Assembly (NCBI RefSeq): GCF_001435975.1
Contig: NZ_AYYR01000009.1
Span: forward strand, 237,672 to 301,671
DNA: 64,000 nucleotides
Direction: 5' to 3'
From: Secundilactobacillus collinoides DSM 20515 = JCM 1123
GTDB lineage: Bacteria > Bacillota > Bacilli > Lactobacillales > Lactobacillaceae
A program made the translations under genes and the position numbers. Positions 1 to 8,336 of the stretch are shown here, piece after piece; the first letter of the stretch is position 1; every line of letters starts with the position of its first letter. A model generated the notes under the pieces. The model had not been told where the DNA came from and did not search any database. It saw only the letters and a list, made by a program, of their open reading frames with translations.

Positions 1-155
1 GAAAATAATACCTATCATCTCAATAATGAAAATTCACAAAGAAAATTTCATAAAGCGACAGTTTTTACGTCAAATGTATGCTATAGTGACCGTAAGACTG
101 TGTAAAAATTAAAATTCCTATGATAGGATAGTAAACATCGGGAAGGCAGACGGGT

Positions 156-1328
156 ATGCCATTTACAACAATTGCACTTTCATACGTTTCATCACTCATT
201 GCCAACGCTGTGGTTTTACTTGGGTGTGTGTCACTTTTTATGTGGATCGAACGGGAGACCGACACCCCAGTAATCGTTAGACATCGTCAGTTATTTCTGT
301 GTTTGCTGGGCATTGGGTTACTCCTGCTAGCTTACCTTGAGGCCCAGGCCAATAACGTGATGTCCACACATTTGACGGGATTTCATTGGACGTATCTAAA
401 TCTGGTAATTGTAGCCTTATATAATTTAATGTTGCGAATTAAGATTCCCGCACAGATGATCATCTCACTTGTTTTTACAATTTTTTGGGGCCTTAGCAGC
501 TTAATTACTGGCGGCGCGTCTTCGAAAACTGTCATTCAAACAGGTGCTCTATTGCTTGTAGAAGTTATTATTTGCTTGTTTGCAAAACAAATTGAATCAC
601 ACTGGTGGAGTTATGGTGTAGGATTTATCGTTTTTTCCTGGGTAGCACTGCAAATGGGATCCATGCTTTACGTAGGCCAGACACCTGGCGCTTGGACACG
701 TCAGATCGTGGCACTGATCGTTTTAGAAGCGGTTGTGTTAGGCTACGCGGACATTTTGCGGTATCAAGATACTAAGCTCAAAGATTTCAAACACCAAGCA
801 GAGTTTGATGCTCTGACAGGAGCGGCAACGTTTGGCGTGTTCAACACACACCTGCAGGAACTATACGGCAACTTCCGTCAAACGGGTGAGACCTACGCGA
901 TGTTTGCGATGGACGTGGACCATTTTAAACGCATTAACGACACGTACGGCCATGTTGCTGGTAATGAAGTATTACGGACGATCGCACACACCATTAATGA
1001 GGTCGTCAAAGAATTTAAGTTCACTGGCCGCTTGTATCGCACCGGCGGCGAAGAATTTACTATCATTATTGAAAATATTAAATCTGATCCTGAAATGGCC
1101 GAAACAATTTCACGCAGTATCCAGCGTGGTATTAGTGAGCTGAGGTTTACTTTTAAAGGTGAGGCCGTCAGCGTAACCATTTCGATTGGCGAGGAGCGCG
1201 TCAGTCCTTCCGATGCAAACTACCTTGACATATATAAGCGTGCGGACCAGTATCTCTATGCATCGAAACACAATGGCCGCAATGCCATCACGTTGCGTGG
1301 CAGAACTTTAGATCAAGGGACCGGATAA
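156..1328 (+). CDS. Membrane-anchored GGDEF diguanylate cyclase (copy A)
   Basis: Likely makes cyclic di-GMP from two GTP at the cytoplasmic membrane. Residues 1-200 form about six hydrophobic segments; the GGDEF domain spans about residues 215-380. Visible signature parts are DVDHFKRIND (metal and nucleotide binding) and GGEEF at 297-301, the accepted variant of GGDEF; the late RADQYLY motif is also present. No RxxD inhibitory site precedes GGEEF, so product inhibition through the I-site is not expected. The ATG follows a GGAAGG site at 9 bases. It converges on a close paralog (copy B) with a shared terminator. The signal sensed by the membrane domain is unknown. Confidence 0.9.
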   Translation: MPFTTIALSYVSSLIANAVVLLGCVSLFMWIERETDTPVIVRHRQLFLCLLGIGLLLLAYLEAQANNVMSTHLTGFHWTYLNLVIVALYNLMLRIKIPAQMIISLVFTIFWGLSSLITGGASSKTVIQTGALLLVEVIICLFAKQIESHWWSYGVGFIVFSWVALQMGSMLYVGQTPGAWTRQIVALIVLEAVVLGYADILRYQDTKLKDFKHQAEFDALTGAATFGVFNTHLQELYGNFRQTGETYAMFAMDVDHFKRINDTYGHVAGNEVLRTIAHTINEVVKEFKFTGRLYRTGGEEFTIIIENIKSDPEMAETISRSIQRGISELRFTFKGEAVSVTISIGEERVSPSDANYLDIYKRADQYLYASKHNGRNAITLRGRTLDQGTG

Positions 1329-1333
1329 GCTCA

Positions 1334-1393
1334 AACAATGAAGCACCGCTATTTCAAGCCATTTTTAGCCTGAAATAGCGGTGCTTCATTGTT
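1334..1393. terminator. Perfect 23-bp inverted repeat between convergent GGDEF genes
   Basis: Arms 1334-1356 and 1371-1393 are perfectly complementary around a 14-base loop. It lies between the stop codons of two convergent genes and can serve both strands. There is no long T tract on either side, so its strength as an intrinsic terminator is uncertain. Confidence 0.7.
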
Positions 1394-1394
1394 G

Positions 1395-2573
1395 TTAGCT
1401 GACGTCACGAGCTAATGTCCGCCCACGCAAGGTAATGGCGTTGCGGCCGCTGCGCTTGGATGTGTACAAAAACTGATCCGCGCGTTTATAACTATCTAAA
1501 TAGTTGGCATCATCAGGCAGCACATTCGCTGCACCTAGCGAAATGGTGACACGAACATCCTGACCGTCGAAGGTAAATCTTAACTGATTGATTGCACGCT
1601 GAATTTCCCTAGAAATCTCCTCAGCTCGTTTTGCATCCGGCTTGATGGCTTGCAAAATGACAGTGAATTCCTCGCCGCCAGTGCGATATAAACGGGTCTG
1701 ATATTCCACGTGGGTGACCACACAGTCAATCTCGTGCGAAATCGCTTTTAACACTTCGTTACCAGCTAGATGGCCGTAAGTATCGTTGATATGTTTGAAG
1801 TGATCAACGTCTAAGGCGTAGAGTGAATACGCCTGCTGGTCTGTTTTGAAAGTGTTAAACAACCGCAGCAGATCTCGATTGAATACACCGAACGAATGCA
1901 CACCTGTCAGGTCATCGAATTCCGCGTCGTGCCGGAACTGTTCCAGCTTAATGTTTTGCCGGTACAGGGTGCGCCCGTACCAAAAGACGGCGAATTCCAA
2001 AACAACGAGGGCGATGATTTGCCGCGCCCAGGCGTCTAATGACTGTTGCGTGTACAAGTTAGGTCCCAGCCAGAGACACCCCGCAGAAAAAATAGTGAAG
2101 TCAACAAAGTACATGGCGGCTGTTTTTTGAATCTGGTCTGCGAAGCGATAGACGCCGCATTCAAGCACCATGACGAACACTAATTTTGCGTACATGCCAG
2201 CAGTGACCACCGCTAATGGCCGCGTGGCAAGCATCCAAGCGGCTGTCAGCACCAAGGTGAGTGCCAGGATCCATTTTGTTTTCACCCGTAGCAACAAGTT
2301 GTAAACCGCAACGATCACTACGTTAAGGTACGTCCAGTGAAACCCGATAAGGTTCGAAGATGAGTGGCCGTTTGTCCAGGCCTCGCCATATGCGAGCACA
2401 ATAAAAGAAATGCCCATCGCACACAGCACCAGATTGCGATGACGAGCGATAAAGTTCCGTTCAGTTTCCTTTTCAAGCCACGTAAACAACGAGACTGCAC
2501 CTAACAGCACGATGACGTTCGCAATCAGTGAGGAGAGATACGAAATTGTGACTAAAATAAAATTGACTGACAT
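1395..2573 (-). CDS. Membrane-anchored GGDEF diguanylate cyclase (copy B)
   Basis: Same architecture as copy A: a hydrophobic N-terminal half followed by a GGDEF domain with DVDHFKHIND and GGEEF, and no RxxD I-site. N-terminal stretches such as SSLIAN and VVLLGAVSLF match copy A closely, so the two are paralogs. The start is set at the ATG at 2573 (MSVNF) because it aligns with the start of copy A; an in-frame GTG at 2597 would add eight residues. No phosphodiesterase (EAL or HD-GYP) gene is visible in the window, so degradation of the messenger must be encoded elsewhere. Confidence 0.88.
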   Translation of the reverse strand: MSVNFILVTISYLSSLIANVIVLLGAVSLFTWLEKETERNFIARHRNLVLCAMGISFIVLAYGEAWTNGHSSSNLIGFHWTYLNVVIVAVYNLLLRVKTKWILALTLVLTAAWMLATRPLAVVTAGMYAKLVFVMVLECGVYRFADQIQKTAAMYFVDFTIFSAGCLWLGPNLYTQQSLDAWARQIIALVVLEFAVFWYGRTLYRQNIKLEQFRHDAEFDDLTGVHSFGVFNRDLLRLFNTFKTDQQAYSLYALDVDHFKHINDTYGHLAGNEVLKAISHEIDCVVTHVEYQTRLYRTGGEEFTVILQAIKPDAKRAEEISREIQRAINQLRFTFDGQDVRVTISLGAANVLPDDANYLDSYKRADQFLYTSKRSGRNAITLRGRTLARDVS

Positions 2574-2710
2574 ACCACCACTCTTTTCAGTAGGCACAAA
2601 CGCCCTTATTATATACGGATAAACGGATATACGTTTATCGTAACATATAAATTGGGTGAGGACTGGTTATGTCGGTTATAATTTCAATCACACCGAGTAA
2701 AAAGATAAAA

Positions 2711-2743
2711 AAGAAGCTGGGAATGAAAACCTCCCAGCTTCTT
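2711..2743 (-). terminator. Terminator of the OxlT-like transporter gene
   Basis: A 12-bp stem (2711-2722 with 2732-2743, AAGAAGCTGGGA arms) is followed on the minus strand by a T-rich run. It sits just after the transporter stop codon. Confidence 0.85.
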
Positions 2744-2754
2744 AAAAATAAAAA

Positions 2755-3960
2755 CTATTTTGCGTGATTGACGATCTTGTAGAAGATGTTGATAGCCAAC
2801 CCAATGACAGCTAACACGATTGCGATATAGAACGCAATGGCAAAGTTACCGTTATGTGAGGCAGCAATGTTAGATGCAATACTTGGTGCAAAGTAAGCAG
2901 CTGTTGAATAGCCCAAGAAGATAATACCGTAGTTGACCCCTTGGTTTTTGGCGCCGTAGTTTTCCATGACAAGTGATGGGAAAACGCCCATGGTTCCGCC
3001 AAAACAAATACCCAAGCCAACAATGCCGACGACGAAACCGATTACTGAGTGTACCGTTGCAAGCACAAACAGTGACAGGGCAATGACCACGTACACAATC
3101 ATTAGCGTGTTGACCCGTCCTAATTTATCGGACACGGTTCCCCAAATGATTCGGCCCAAGAAGTTGCACAATGAGTAGATGCTGACGTAGGTAGCGGCAA
3201 CAGTAGCGGTCAGCTTGAACATGTTTTGCCCGATTAGTGAAGCGTTAGAAGCAATCATCAGCCCAGAGAAGGCACCGATCCCGAAGAGTAGTAAAATGAG
3301 GTAGAAGTTTCTTGTTTTCAACATCCCTAACCAGTTGACTTCTTTGGTTGCCGGCGCGCTTTTAGTCACTTCAGGTTTTGGTGCCACTTTGATGAACAGA
3401 CTGGCCACACAAACGACGATGAGATAAACGATGCCCATTGCGATGAACGCAAATTTAACGGAGTGCGCCGCAATCAGATAGTTAGCAATTGGAGCGGCAA
3501 TCACTGTAGCGGCACCCATCCCACCAGTAATTAATCCGGAGGCGAGGCCTTTCTTGTCTTGGAAAAAACGCATCGTGTTGCTGAGACAACCTGAATAGGC
3601 AAAACCTTGACCAAATCCACCAATGATGCCGTAGTACAGATAAAGCTGCCAGAGGGTCGTGGCTGTTCCAGTTAACAGGAAGCCTAAGGCGAATAGGATA
3701 CCGCCCAAAACAATTGATAATTTGGCGTGGCCGTGGTCGGTCATGATCCCACCAACGATGGTTGGAATCGGGCCGATAGCGGCGTTGATCGTGAAGGCAA
3801 TCATGACGGCCGAAACGGACCAATGATTGGTGCTGGCAAGCGGGCCAGCGAAAACACTAAAGGCGTAAATTGACCCCGTACATAACAGCACGAAAACAGA
3901 ACCTACCAAAACTGCCCATCGGTTGGTGTGTGTCGTGCCGACAACGTCTGCATTTGACAT
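2755..3960 (-). CDS. MFS transporter, oxalate/formate antiporter (OxlT-like) family
   Basis: A 401-residue protein with about twelve hydrophobic segments and OxlT-family features, including an N-terminal CTGSIYAFSVF segment and a central GGFGQGFAYSG stretch. The family exchanges or imports small carboxylates; the substrate here cannot be read from sequence. The ATG at 3960 is preceded by AAGGGGA at 7 bases, which favours it over the upstream alternative at 3981. It is divergent from a LysR regulator whose product probably controls it. In a genome rich in organic-acid genes, a mono- or dicarboxylate substrate is a reasonable inference. Confidence 0.85.
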   Translation of the reverse strand: MSNADVVGTTHTNRWAVLVGSVFVLLCTGSIYAFSVFAGPLASTNHWSVSAVMIAFTINAAIGPIPTIVGGIMTDHGHAKLSIVLGGILFALGFLLTGTATTLWQLYLYYGIIGGFGQGFAYSGCLSNTMRFFQDKKGLASGLITGGMGAATVIAAPIANYLIAAHSVKFAFIAMGIVYLIVVCVASLFIKVAPKPEVTKSAPATKEVNWLGMLKTRNFYLILLLFGIGAFSGLMIASNASLIGQNMFKLTATVAATYVSIYSLCNFLGRIIWGTVSDKLGRVNTLMIVYVVIALSLFVLATVHSVIGFVVGIVGLGICFGGTMGVFPSLVMENYGAKNQGVNYGIIFLGYSTAAYFAPSIASNIAASHNGNFAIAFYIAIVLAVIGLAINIFYKIVNHAK

Positions 3961-4072
3961 AATAAAATCCCCTTTGCACAATAATTAACTTAGAAACTGA
4001 CCCGAGAAAAAATTGCTATATGCACAACTAAATGCTTGTAGTAGAATGATTCGTAATCGGTTCCAAATAAAA

Positions 4073-4088
4073 ATACTCAAACGAGTAT
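4073..4088. promoter_or_regulatory. Candidate LysR operator, ATAC-N8-GTAT palindrome
   Basis: The 16-base palindrome ATACTCAAACGAGTAT lies in the 208-base divergent gap between the OxlT-like transporter and the LysR gene. Its half-sites resemble the ATAC/GTAT halves of LysR-type regulator boxes. The assignment is inferred from position and symmetry. Confidence 0.5.
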
Positions 4089-4168
4089 AGTTCAAATTTA
4101 GCATGCTTATGTGAAGAGAAACACTATTCTCTTTCTTGAGGGTGTAACTTTTAGTTGGGGGAAGGTAT

Positions 4169-5083
4169 ATGAATACAGATAGATTGAAGTACTTTGTTGA
4201 TAGCGCGGAGCTAAAAAGCTTTTCGGCGGCCGCAAGCAAACACTATATTTCACAGACAGCCATTAGCAAACAAATTCACACACTTGAACAGGAACTGAAT
4301 AGCCAGCTTTTTAAAATTGAAAATAATAAGATCCAGCTCACCAATGCGGGTCGCTTTTTTTATAGTAAAGCAAAACTAATTTTAAACGACTTATCCGTCG
4401 CGGTTGCCCAGACCGAGCAGTTGAGCCAGACGGAGAGTCAAACATTGCGAATCGGGTTCACGACCAGCTTTGAATCCATTACCGCGGCCAAGATTTTAAT
4501 GCCGTTTCAGCAGGTGCATCCTGACATCAGCTTGTTTCCGGTACAGCAAACCTATCAGCAAGGCCGAGAGGGTCTCTCTAACCAAACGTTGGACATTGTG
4601 TTTGCGATTGATTATGGCATTGCCCACTTACTGGATGATTCCGCTATTCAGATGGCGGTTGTTAAAAAAGGTGAAATGATTCTTGGCATCAACAGCACCC
4701 ACCATTTAGCGCAGAAAACGTTTTTAGATGGTCAAGAACTGACGGATGAGACAATTGGTTTTTATAATTTTGACGGTACGACACCGGCGCCGTTTGGCAT
4801 GGTCACCAACGCGCAACGCGATGGTTATGTCATTGAACACACGCGTCGATATGATCGATTGGAAGAGCTGTTGTTGAACGTGTCTCTCAATAACTGCATT
4901 ACGTTTGTGCCAGAGGGGTTTGACTATGCTAATTACCCAAACATTGTCTATCGGCATATCAAGAACACGAGCCATCTGTACCAAATTGGCGTTTTTGTGA
5001 ATAAACAAAATAACAATCCAGCAGTCAAGCAGTTTGTTCGAGCTTTTGAGTCTGTTTATCATCAAAATTGGCAGTCAGAATAG
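4169..5083 (+). CDS. LysR-family transcriptional regulator
   Basis: A 304-residue regulator with an N-terminal winged HTH (residues about 1-60, including FSAAASKHYISQTAISKQI) and a C-terminal periplasmic-binding-like effector domain. It is divergent from the OxlT-like transporter and shares a gap with a palindromic box, so it probably regulates that gene in response to the transported acid or a metabolite of it. The ATG follows GGGGGAAGG at 4 to 8 bases. Family assignment is firm; target and effector are inferred. Confidence 0.88.
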   Translation: MNTDRLKYFVDSAELKSFSAAASKHYISQTAISKQIHTLEQELNSQLFKIENNKIQLTNAGRFFYSKAKLILNDLSVAVAQTEQLSQTESQTLRIGFTTSFESITAAKILMPFQQVHPDISLFPVQQTYQQGREGLSNQTLDIVFAIDYGIAHLLDDSAIQMAVVKKGEMILGINSTHHLAQKTFLDGQELTDETIGFYNFDGTTPAPFGMVTNAQRDGYVIEHTRRYDRLEELLLNVSLNNCITFVPEGFDYANYPNIVYRHIKNTSHLYQIGVFVNKQNNNPAVKQFVRAFESVYHQNWQSE

Positions 5084-5088
5084 GGCAC

Positions 5089-5127
5089 AAAAAAAGGACA
5101 ACCCGGAATGTTCGAGTTGGCTTTTTT
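5089..5127. terminator. Bidirectional terminator between lysR and the DHA2 exporter
   Basis: An imperfect hairpin with A-rich left and T-rich right flanks (AAAAAAGG...CAAC paired with GTTG...CTTTTTT) lies between two convergent genes and can end transcription on both strands. Confidence 0.75.
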
Positions 5128-5136
5128 GAAATCAAT

Positions 5137-6534
5137 CTATTTTGCGTTGGCGTCGAGTTGTTTAACCCGCAATACAGCGATTAAAATCGCCAGTGCCAAA
5201 ACGAATAGTAAAACGAAATCCAGACGGCTTCCCAGTTGTGTACCGACCACCGTTGAGTGGTGAATCTCATATCCTGAAATGACTGCGGACATCACACTGG
5301 TCCCGATTGAACCAGCGTATTGCTGCATCATACTGAACATGGAATTTTGGTCGGATTTTTGCCGCAGCGGTACTCGTGTGCTGCCATCGGAAATAGCAAT
5401 CCCGAAACCTGAATTGAAACCGATTCGCAAAATGGCGTAGATGAGTGCCATCAAGACGACAGTAAAGCGGCTTGTCGTGAGCCAGAATAACAGGAGACCG
5501 GCAGCAGCCATCAGTGCACTAAAGGTCAGGAGACGTGACGGGCCTTTTAAATCATACAACCGGCCCGCGATTGGTCCAGTAATGGCACCGACAACGGCTC
5601 CCGGAAGCATCATCAGTCCGGCGGTCATTGCGGAGGTTCCCAAAACTGTTTGGGCGAACAATGGCAAAATAAACGATAGCCCAATGTTGATGAATTGGAG
5701 CCCGAAGTAGTTAAACAGCCGGAGTCTCAGGACGGCAATTTTGAGAATGGAGTAGTCGATGAGCTTGCGTTTGCCGCGAATGGCATAAGTCACCATCACG
5801 ATAATCGTTACCAGGCTCCAGACGACCCAACCCCAGAAATTGAGGGATGTCCAGCCGTGAACACCGGCATTATTAAACGTGAAGAGGAGGCTGGTGAAAA
5901 CAACGGCGAGCAGAATGGCACCAAGAAAATCGAACTTCTTGGCGCCAACGCCCATCGCTTTTCCGGAAACGTTGAACGCGCCCAGAACAACGAGGATGGC
6001 CAGAATTGGCACAATACCCACGAAGATGGCACGCCATGACCAGACACTGGTCATGACCCCGCCATAAGTTGGCCCTAAGGCGGGTGCCAGCGAGACGATC
6101 ACACTGGCTAATCCGGTATAGGTGCCCAGTTTGTTTTGCGGCACGTTTGTAAAAATGAGCTGAAACATCAACGGAATAGAAATCCCAGTGGCGATGGCTT
6201 GCAACAATCGACCACCCAGTAAAACAGGGAAGGTTGGCGCAAGCCAGCACATGATGCCGCCCAGCAGACAAACGAGAGCCGCAAACATGAATAACGGCTT
6301 CGGGTTAAACCGTTTCAATACGTACGCAGTGGTACTCATGACAATGGTCGTCAGCAAAAGGTACCCGGTGGTCAGCCATTGAACGGTATCCAGCGAAACG
6401 TGCATCGTTTTGATCAGCGTCGGAAAAGTAACGTTCATGGACGTTTCCACTAGGATGCCAACAAACGAAATCAAACCGACAGATAAAATAGCTAATTTAG
6501 TTTTCAAAGATACTTCAGTTGGTGCTTGATTCAT
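5137..6534 (-). CDS. MFS exporter, DHA2 (EmrB/QacA) family
   Basis: A 465-residue polytopic membrane protein with the DHA2 pattern: an ETSMNVTFPTL segment in helix 1 (motif D1 region), GRLLQAIATGISIPL in helix 4, and an ALGPTYGG motif C-like stretch in helix 5. The family uses the proton gradient to expel drugs, dyes or toxic acids. The ATG at 6534 follows AGGGAG at 9 bases. It stands alone, bounded by a convergent terminator and a repeat element upstream. The substrate is unknown. Confidence 0.87.
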   Translation of the reverse strand: MNQAPTEVSLKTKLAILSVGLISFVGILVETSMNVTFPTLIKTMHVSLDTVQWLTTGYLLLTTIVMSTTAYVLKRFNPKPLFMFAALVCLLGGIMCWLAPTFPVLLGGRLLQAIATGISIPLMFQLIFTNVPQNKLGTYTGLASVIVSLAPALGPTYGGVMTSVWSWRAIFVGIVPILAILVVLGAFNVSGKAMGVGAKKFDFLGAILLAVVFTSLLFTFNNAGVHGWTSLNFWGWVVWSLVTIIVMVTYAIRGKRKLIDYSILKIAVLRLRLFNYFGLQFINIGLSFILPLFAQTVLGTSAMTAGLMMLPGAVVGAITGPIAGRLYDLKGPSRLLTFSALMAAAGLLLFWLTTSRFTVVLMALIYAILRIGFNSGFGIAISDGSTRVPLRQKSDQNSMFSMMQQYAGSIGTSVMSAVISGYEIHHSTVVGTQLGSRLDFVLLFVLALAILIAVLRVKQLDANAK

Positions 6535-6589
6535 GAAAAACGCTCCCTTAAATCATAATTTGGCGTATTGAGGAGCTCACCAAGCCCAG

Positions 6590-6715
6590 AGAGTGGCACA
6601 AAGCGGTTAGGGGGCGGAATGTAAGTCATTTTGGCAGAAATTCCCGAACTTGGAATTTTTGCCAAAGTGACTTACATGGTAGCCCCCTGCTTTGTGGAAC
6701 TTGTTTCCACACGGT
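6590..6715 (+). repeat. Long-hairpin intergenic repeat, copy A
   Basis: Member of a dispersed family in this window. The left end resembles GTGGCACAAAGCGGTTAGGG and the right end GCTTTGTGGAACTTGTTTCC. The core pairs ATGTAAGTCA (from 6619) with TGACTTACAT (to 6677) around inner arms TTTGGCA...TGCCAAA. Confidence 0.7.
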
Positions 6716-6895
6716 CGCCTAGAAAAACAAAGAAATAGTGCAAGAGAATAGAATAACAACCTTATGGCACATATTTCTGCAAGACAGCAAAAAATAGATA
6801 GTAGGCAATACTCGAAAAGAAGCCACAATAGCTTCTCTACATCAAAATTGTTATCCCAAACAAGCTAAAAACCAACTTGCAAAGCGGACTTACTT

Positions 6896-6973
6896 CATAT
6901 TGCCGAAACGTATTCCACAAGGCAGGGGGCTCCTTTTCCTCCGCCCCTTAAACACCTTGCGCCACACTCTTTC
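6896..6973 (-). repeat. Core-less copy of the hairpin repeat, copy B
   Basis: Read on the minus strand it has the family left end (AGTGTGGCGCAAGG...) and right end (CCTTGTGGAATACGTTTCGG) joined directly through GGCGGAGGAAAAGGAGCCCC, without the long variable core of the other copies. Confidence 0.7.
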
Positions 6974-6978
6974 CAAAC

Positions 6979-7007
6979 AAAAAGACGATCCCAAGACCGT
7001 CTTTTTT
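6979..7007 (-). terminator. Terminator of GGDEF copy C
   Basis: Stem AAAAAGACG...CGTCTTTTT with flanking A and T tracts, about 75 bases past the stop of the GGDEF gene read on the minus strand. Confidence 0.75.
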
Positions 7008-7082
7008 AGACTAACTATTATTCTAAACAAATAACCTGTATTTTTCAATTCCATCTCGTCACACAGGTATGCCAATTTGGCA

Positions 7083-8180
7083 TTAATCACCTGTAACTTG
7101 ATCGCGCCCGCTGCGCTTTGAATTGTAAAGGAATTGGTCCGCGCGCTGAAAGAACTGGCTTGAGGTCACATCTTGTTTTTGACGCGACGTGCTGCCCATT
7201 GAGATGGTCAGCAGCAAGGATTCGTTATTAGCGTCCTCAATTCGTAAGTTGGAGACGTCGTCGTGGCACCGTTGCGCGATTTTTTGGGCCTTTTGACCAT
7301 CAATGCCTGGTAGTATGATGGTGAATTCTTCGCCGCCAGTACGATACAGGGTGGCTGCGCCCGCGACTTCTTTGAGCGTTTGCTGGACACACTTAACCAA
7401 ATGAATCAGGGCCTCGTTGCCCGTAAGGTGACCGTAGTTGTCATTGATCTGCTTGAAGTGGTCAATGTCAAACGTAATCAAACTGAGGGTTTCAGCATTT
7501 TTAAAATCACGCTCCATGTCTTCGCGAAACGCTAACCAGTTGTGTGCCTGAGTTAATGGGTCAACCCGTGCGTTACGAGCGTCTTGCATGCCTCGGATGT
7601 GTCGTGTGCGTAATATAGCAAGGTAGCCGTAGCTGATAAACGTTGAGAAAATATAGCTTACAAGCATGGCAATAAACAGTGTGTTTGGCAAGCGAATGAC
7701 AGTGCCGGTGACCAGCCAAAAAATGCACCCCATTGCCGTTTGAATCGAGGCGGTTACTGCGGGGTAGGCATTCACGGGCTGAAAGAACCTTTGGCTGACA
7801 GCCATTAAAACAATTTGAGTGATGCTAGGGACAATAAACCACCAGCTATAGATGCCAATATTGAATGAAAACATCATGGCATCAAGGACGATGACGATGA
7901 CCATGACGCGAAAATTAGTCAGCGCGTTCAAGTAACTGACGAGAAGGATAAACTGGCAATTGATCAGCAGGATACCTTCAAATGGCTGGCTTGTTTTCAA
8001 CAGGGTACTAAACAACAAGATGCACGCAGATAAAACTAAGAAGTACCCTGTGGCCCAATTTTCCGATTTTGACCGCTTCTTGTGGCTATCAAGGACAAGG
8101 TTGAGCGACCCGATTGCGCCTAAATTAAAGAAAGCGGTAATAAAGCAGGCATAAGTAGTAAAAATCAACGTATTTTTCAT
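7083..8180 (-). CDS. Membrane-anchored GGDEF diguanylate cyclase (copy C)
   Basis: A 365-residue protein with a multi-helix N-terminal membrane part (about residues 1-190) and a C-terminal GGDEF domain containing ITFDIDHFKQINDNYGH and GGEEF, with no RxxD I-site. The membrane half is clearly diverged from copies A and B, so a different signal is likely. The ATG at 8180 follows CGGAG at 8 bases; an upstream in-frame start at 8207 lacks such support. It is in line with copy D, but a hairpin lies between them. Confidence 0.87.
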   Translation of the reverse strand: MKNTLIFTTYACFITAFFNLGAIGSLNLVLDSHKKRSKSENWATGYFLVLSACILLFSTLLKTSQPFEGILLINCQFILLVSYLNALTNFRVMVIVIVLDAMMFSFNIGIYSWWFIVPSITQIVLMAVSQRFFQPVNAYPAVTASIQTAMGCIFWLVTGTVIRLPNTLFIAMLVSYIFSTFISYGYLAILRTRHIRGMQDARNARVDPLTQAHNWLAFREDMERDFKNAETLSLITFDIDHFKQINDNYGHLTGNEALIHLVKCVQQTLKEVAGAATLYRTGGEEFTIILPGIDGQKAQKIAQRCHDDVSNLRIEDANNESLLLTISMGSTSRQKQDVTSSQFFQRADQFLYNSKRSGRDQVTGD

Positions 8181-8287
8181 AATTATCTCCGATTTTTGAT
8201 AAAACAATAACTACCTTATTATCACCCGTAAGTATAAACAACACAATATATAATAGTGTTATTTTATGGAATCTTTTCAGTTACAAA

Positions 8288-8319
8288 AGGATCAAGGCAG
8301 ATAATCCCCCCTTGATCCT
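8288..8319 (-). terminator. Terminator of GGDEF copy D
   Basis: A perfect 10-bp stem (AGGATCAAGG with CCTTGATCCT) lies just past the copy D stop codon. The minus-strand flank after the stem is only moderately T-rich. Confidence 0.65.
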
Positions 8320-8336
8320 AGTATGCGTCATTCAAG

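Larger units (their letters stand above)
6535..7082. other. Intergenic stretch holding two hairpin repeats and a terminator
   Basis: About 550 bases without a convincing gene. It holds a full hairpin repeat (6590-6715), a short core-less copy in the opposite orientation (6896-6973) and a terminator for the GGDEF gene to the right (6979-7007). Two short minus-strand reading frames here lack ribosome-binding sites and overlap the repeats. Confidence 0.7.

Noticed and set aside
3482-3823. 113-residue minus-strand frame
   Set aside because: Out-of-frame reading of the OxlT-like transporter gene on the same strand.
5695-6039. 114-residue plus-strand frame inside the DHA2 exporter gene
   Set aside because: Antisense shadow of a well-supported membrane protein; polar, low-complexity composition and no ribosome site.
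6607-6828. 73-residue minus-strand frame
   Set aside because: Lies largely on a hairpin repeat; its sequence is repeat-derived.
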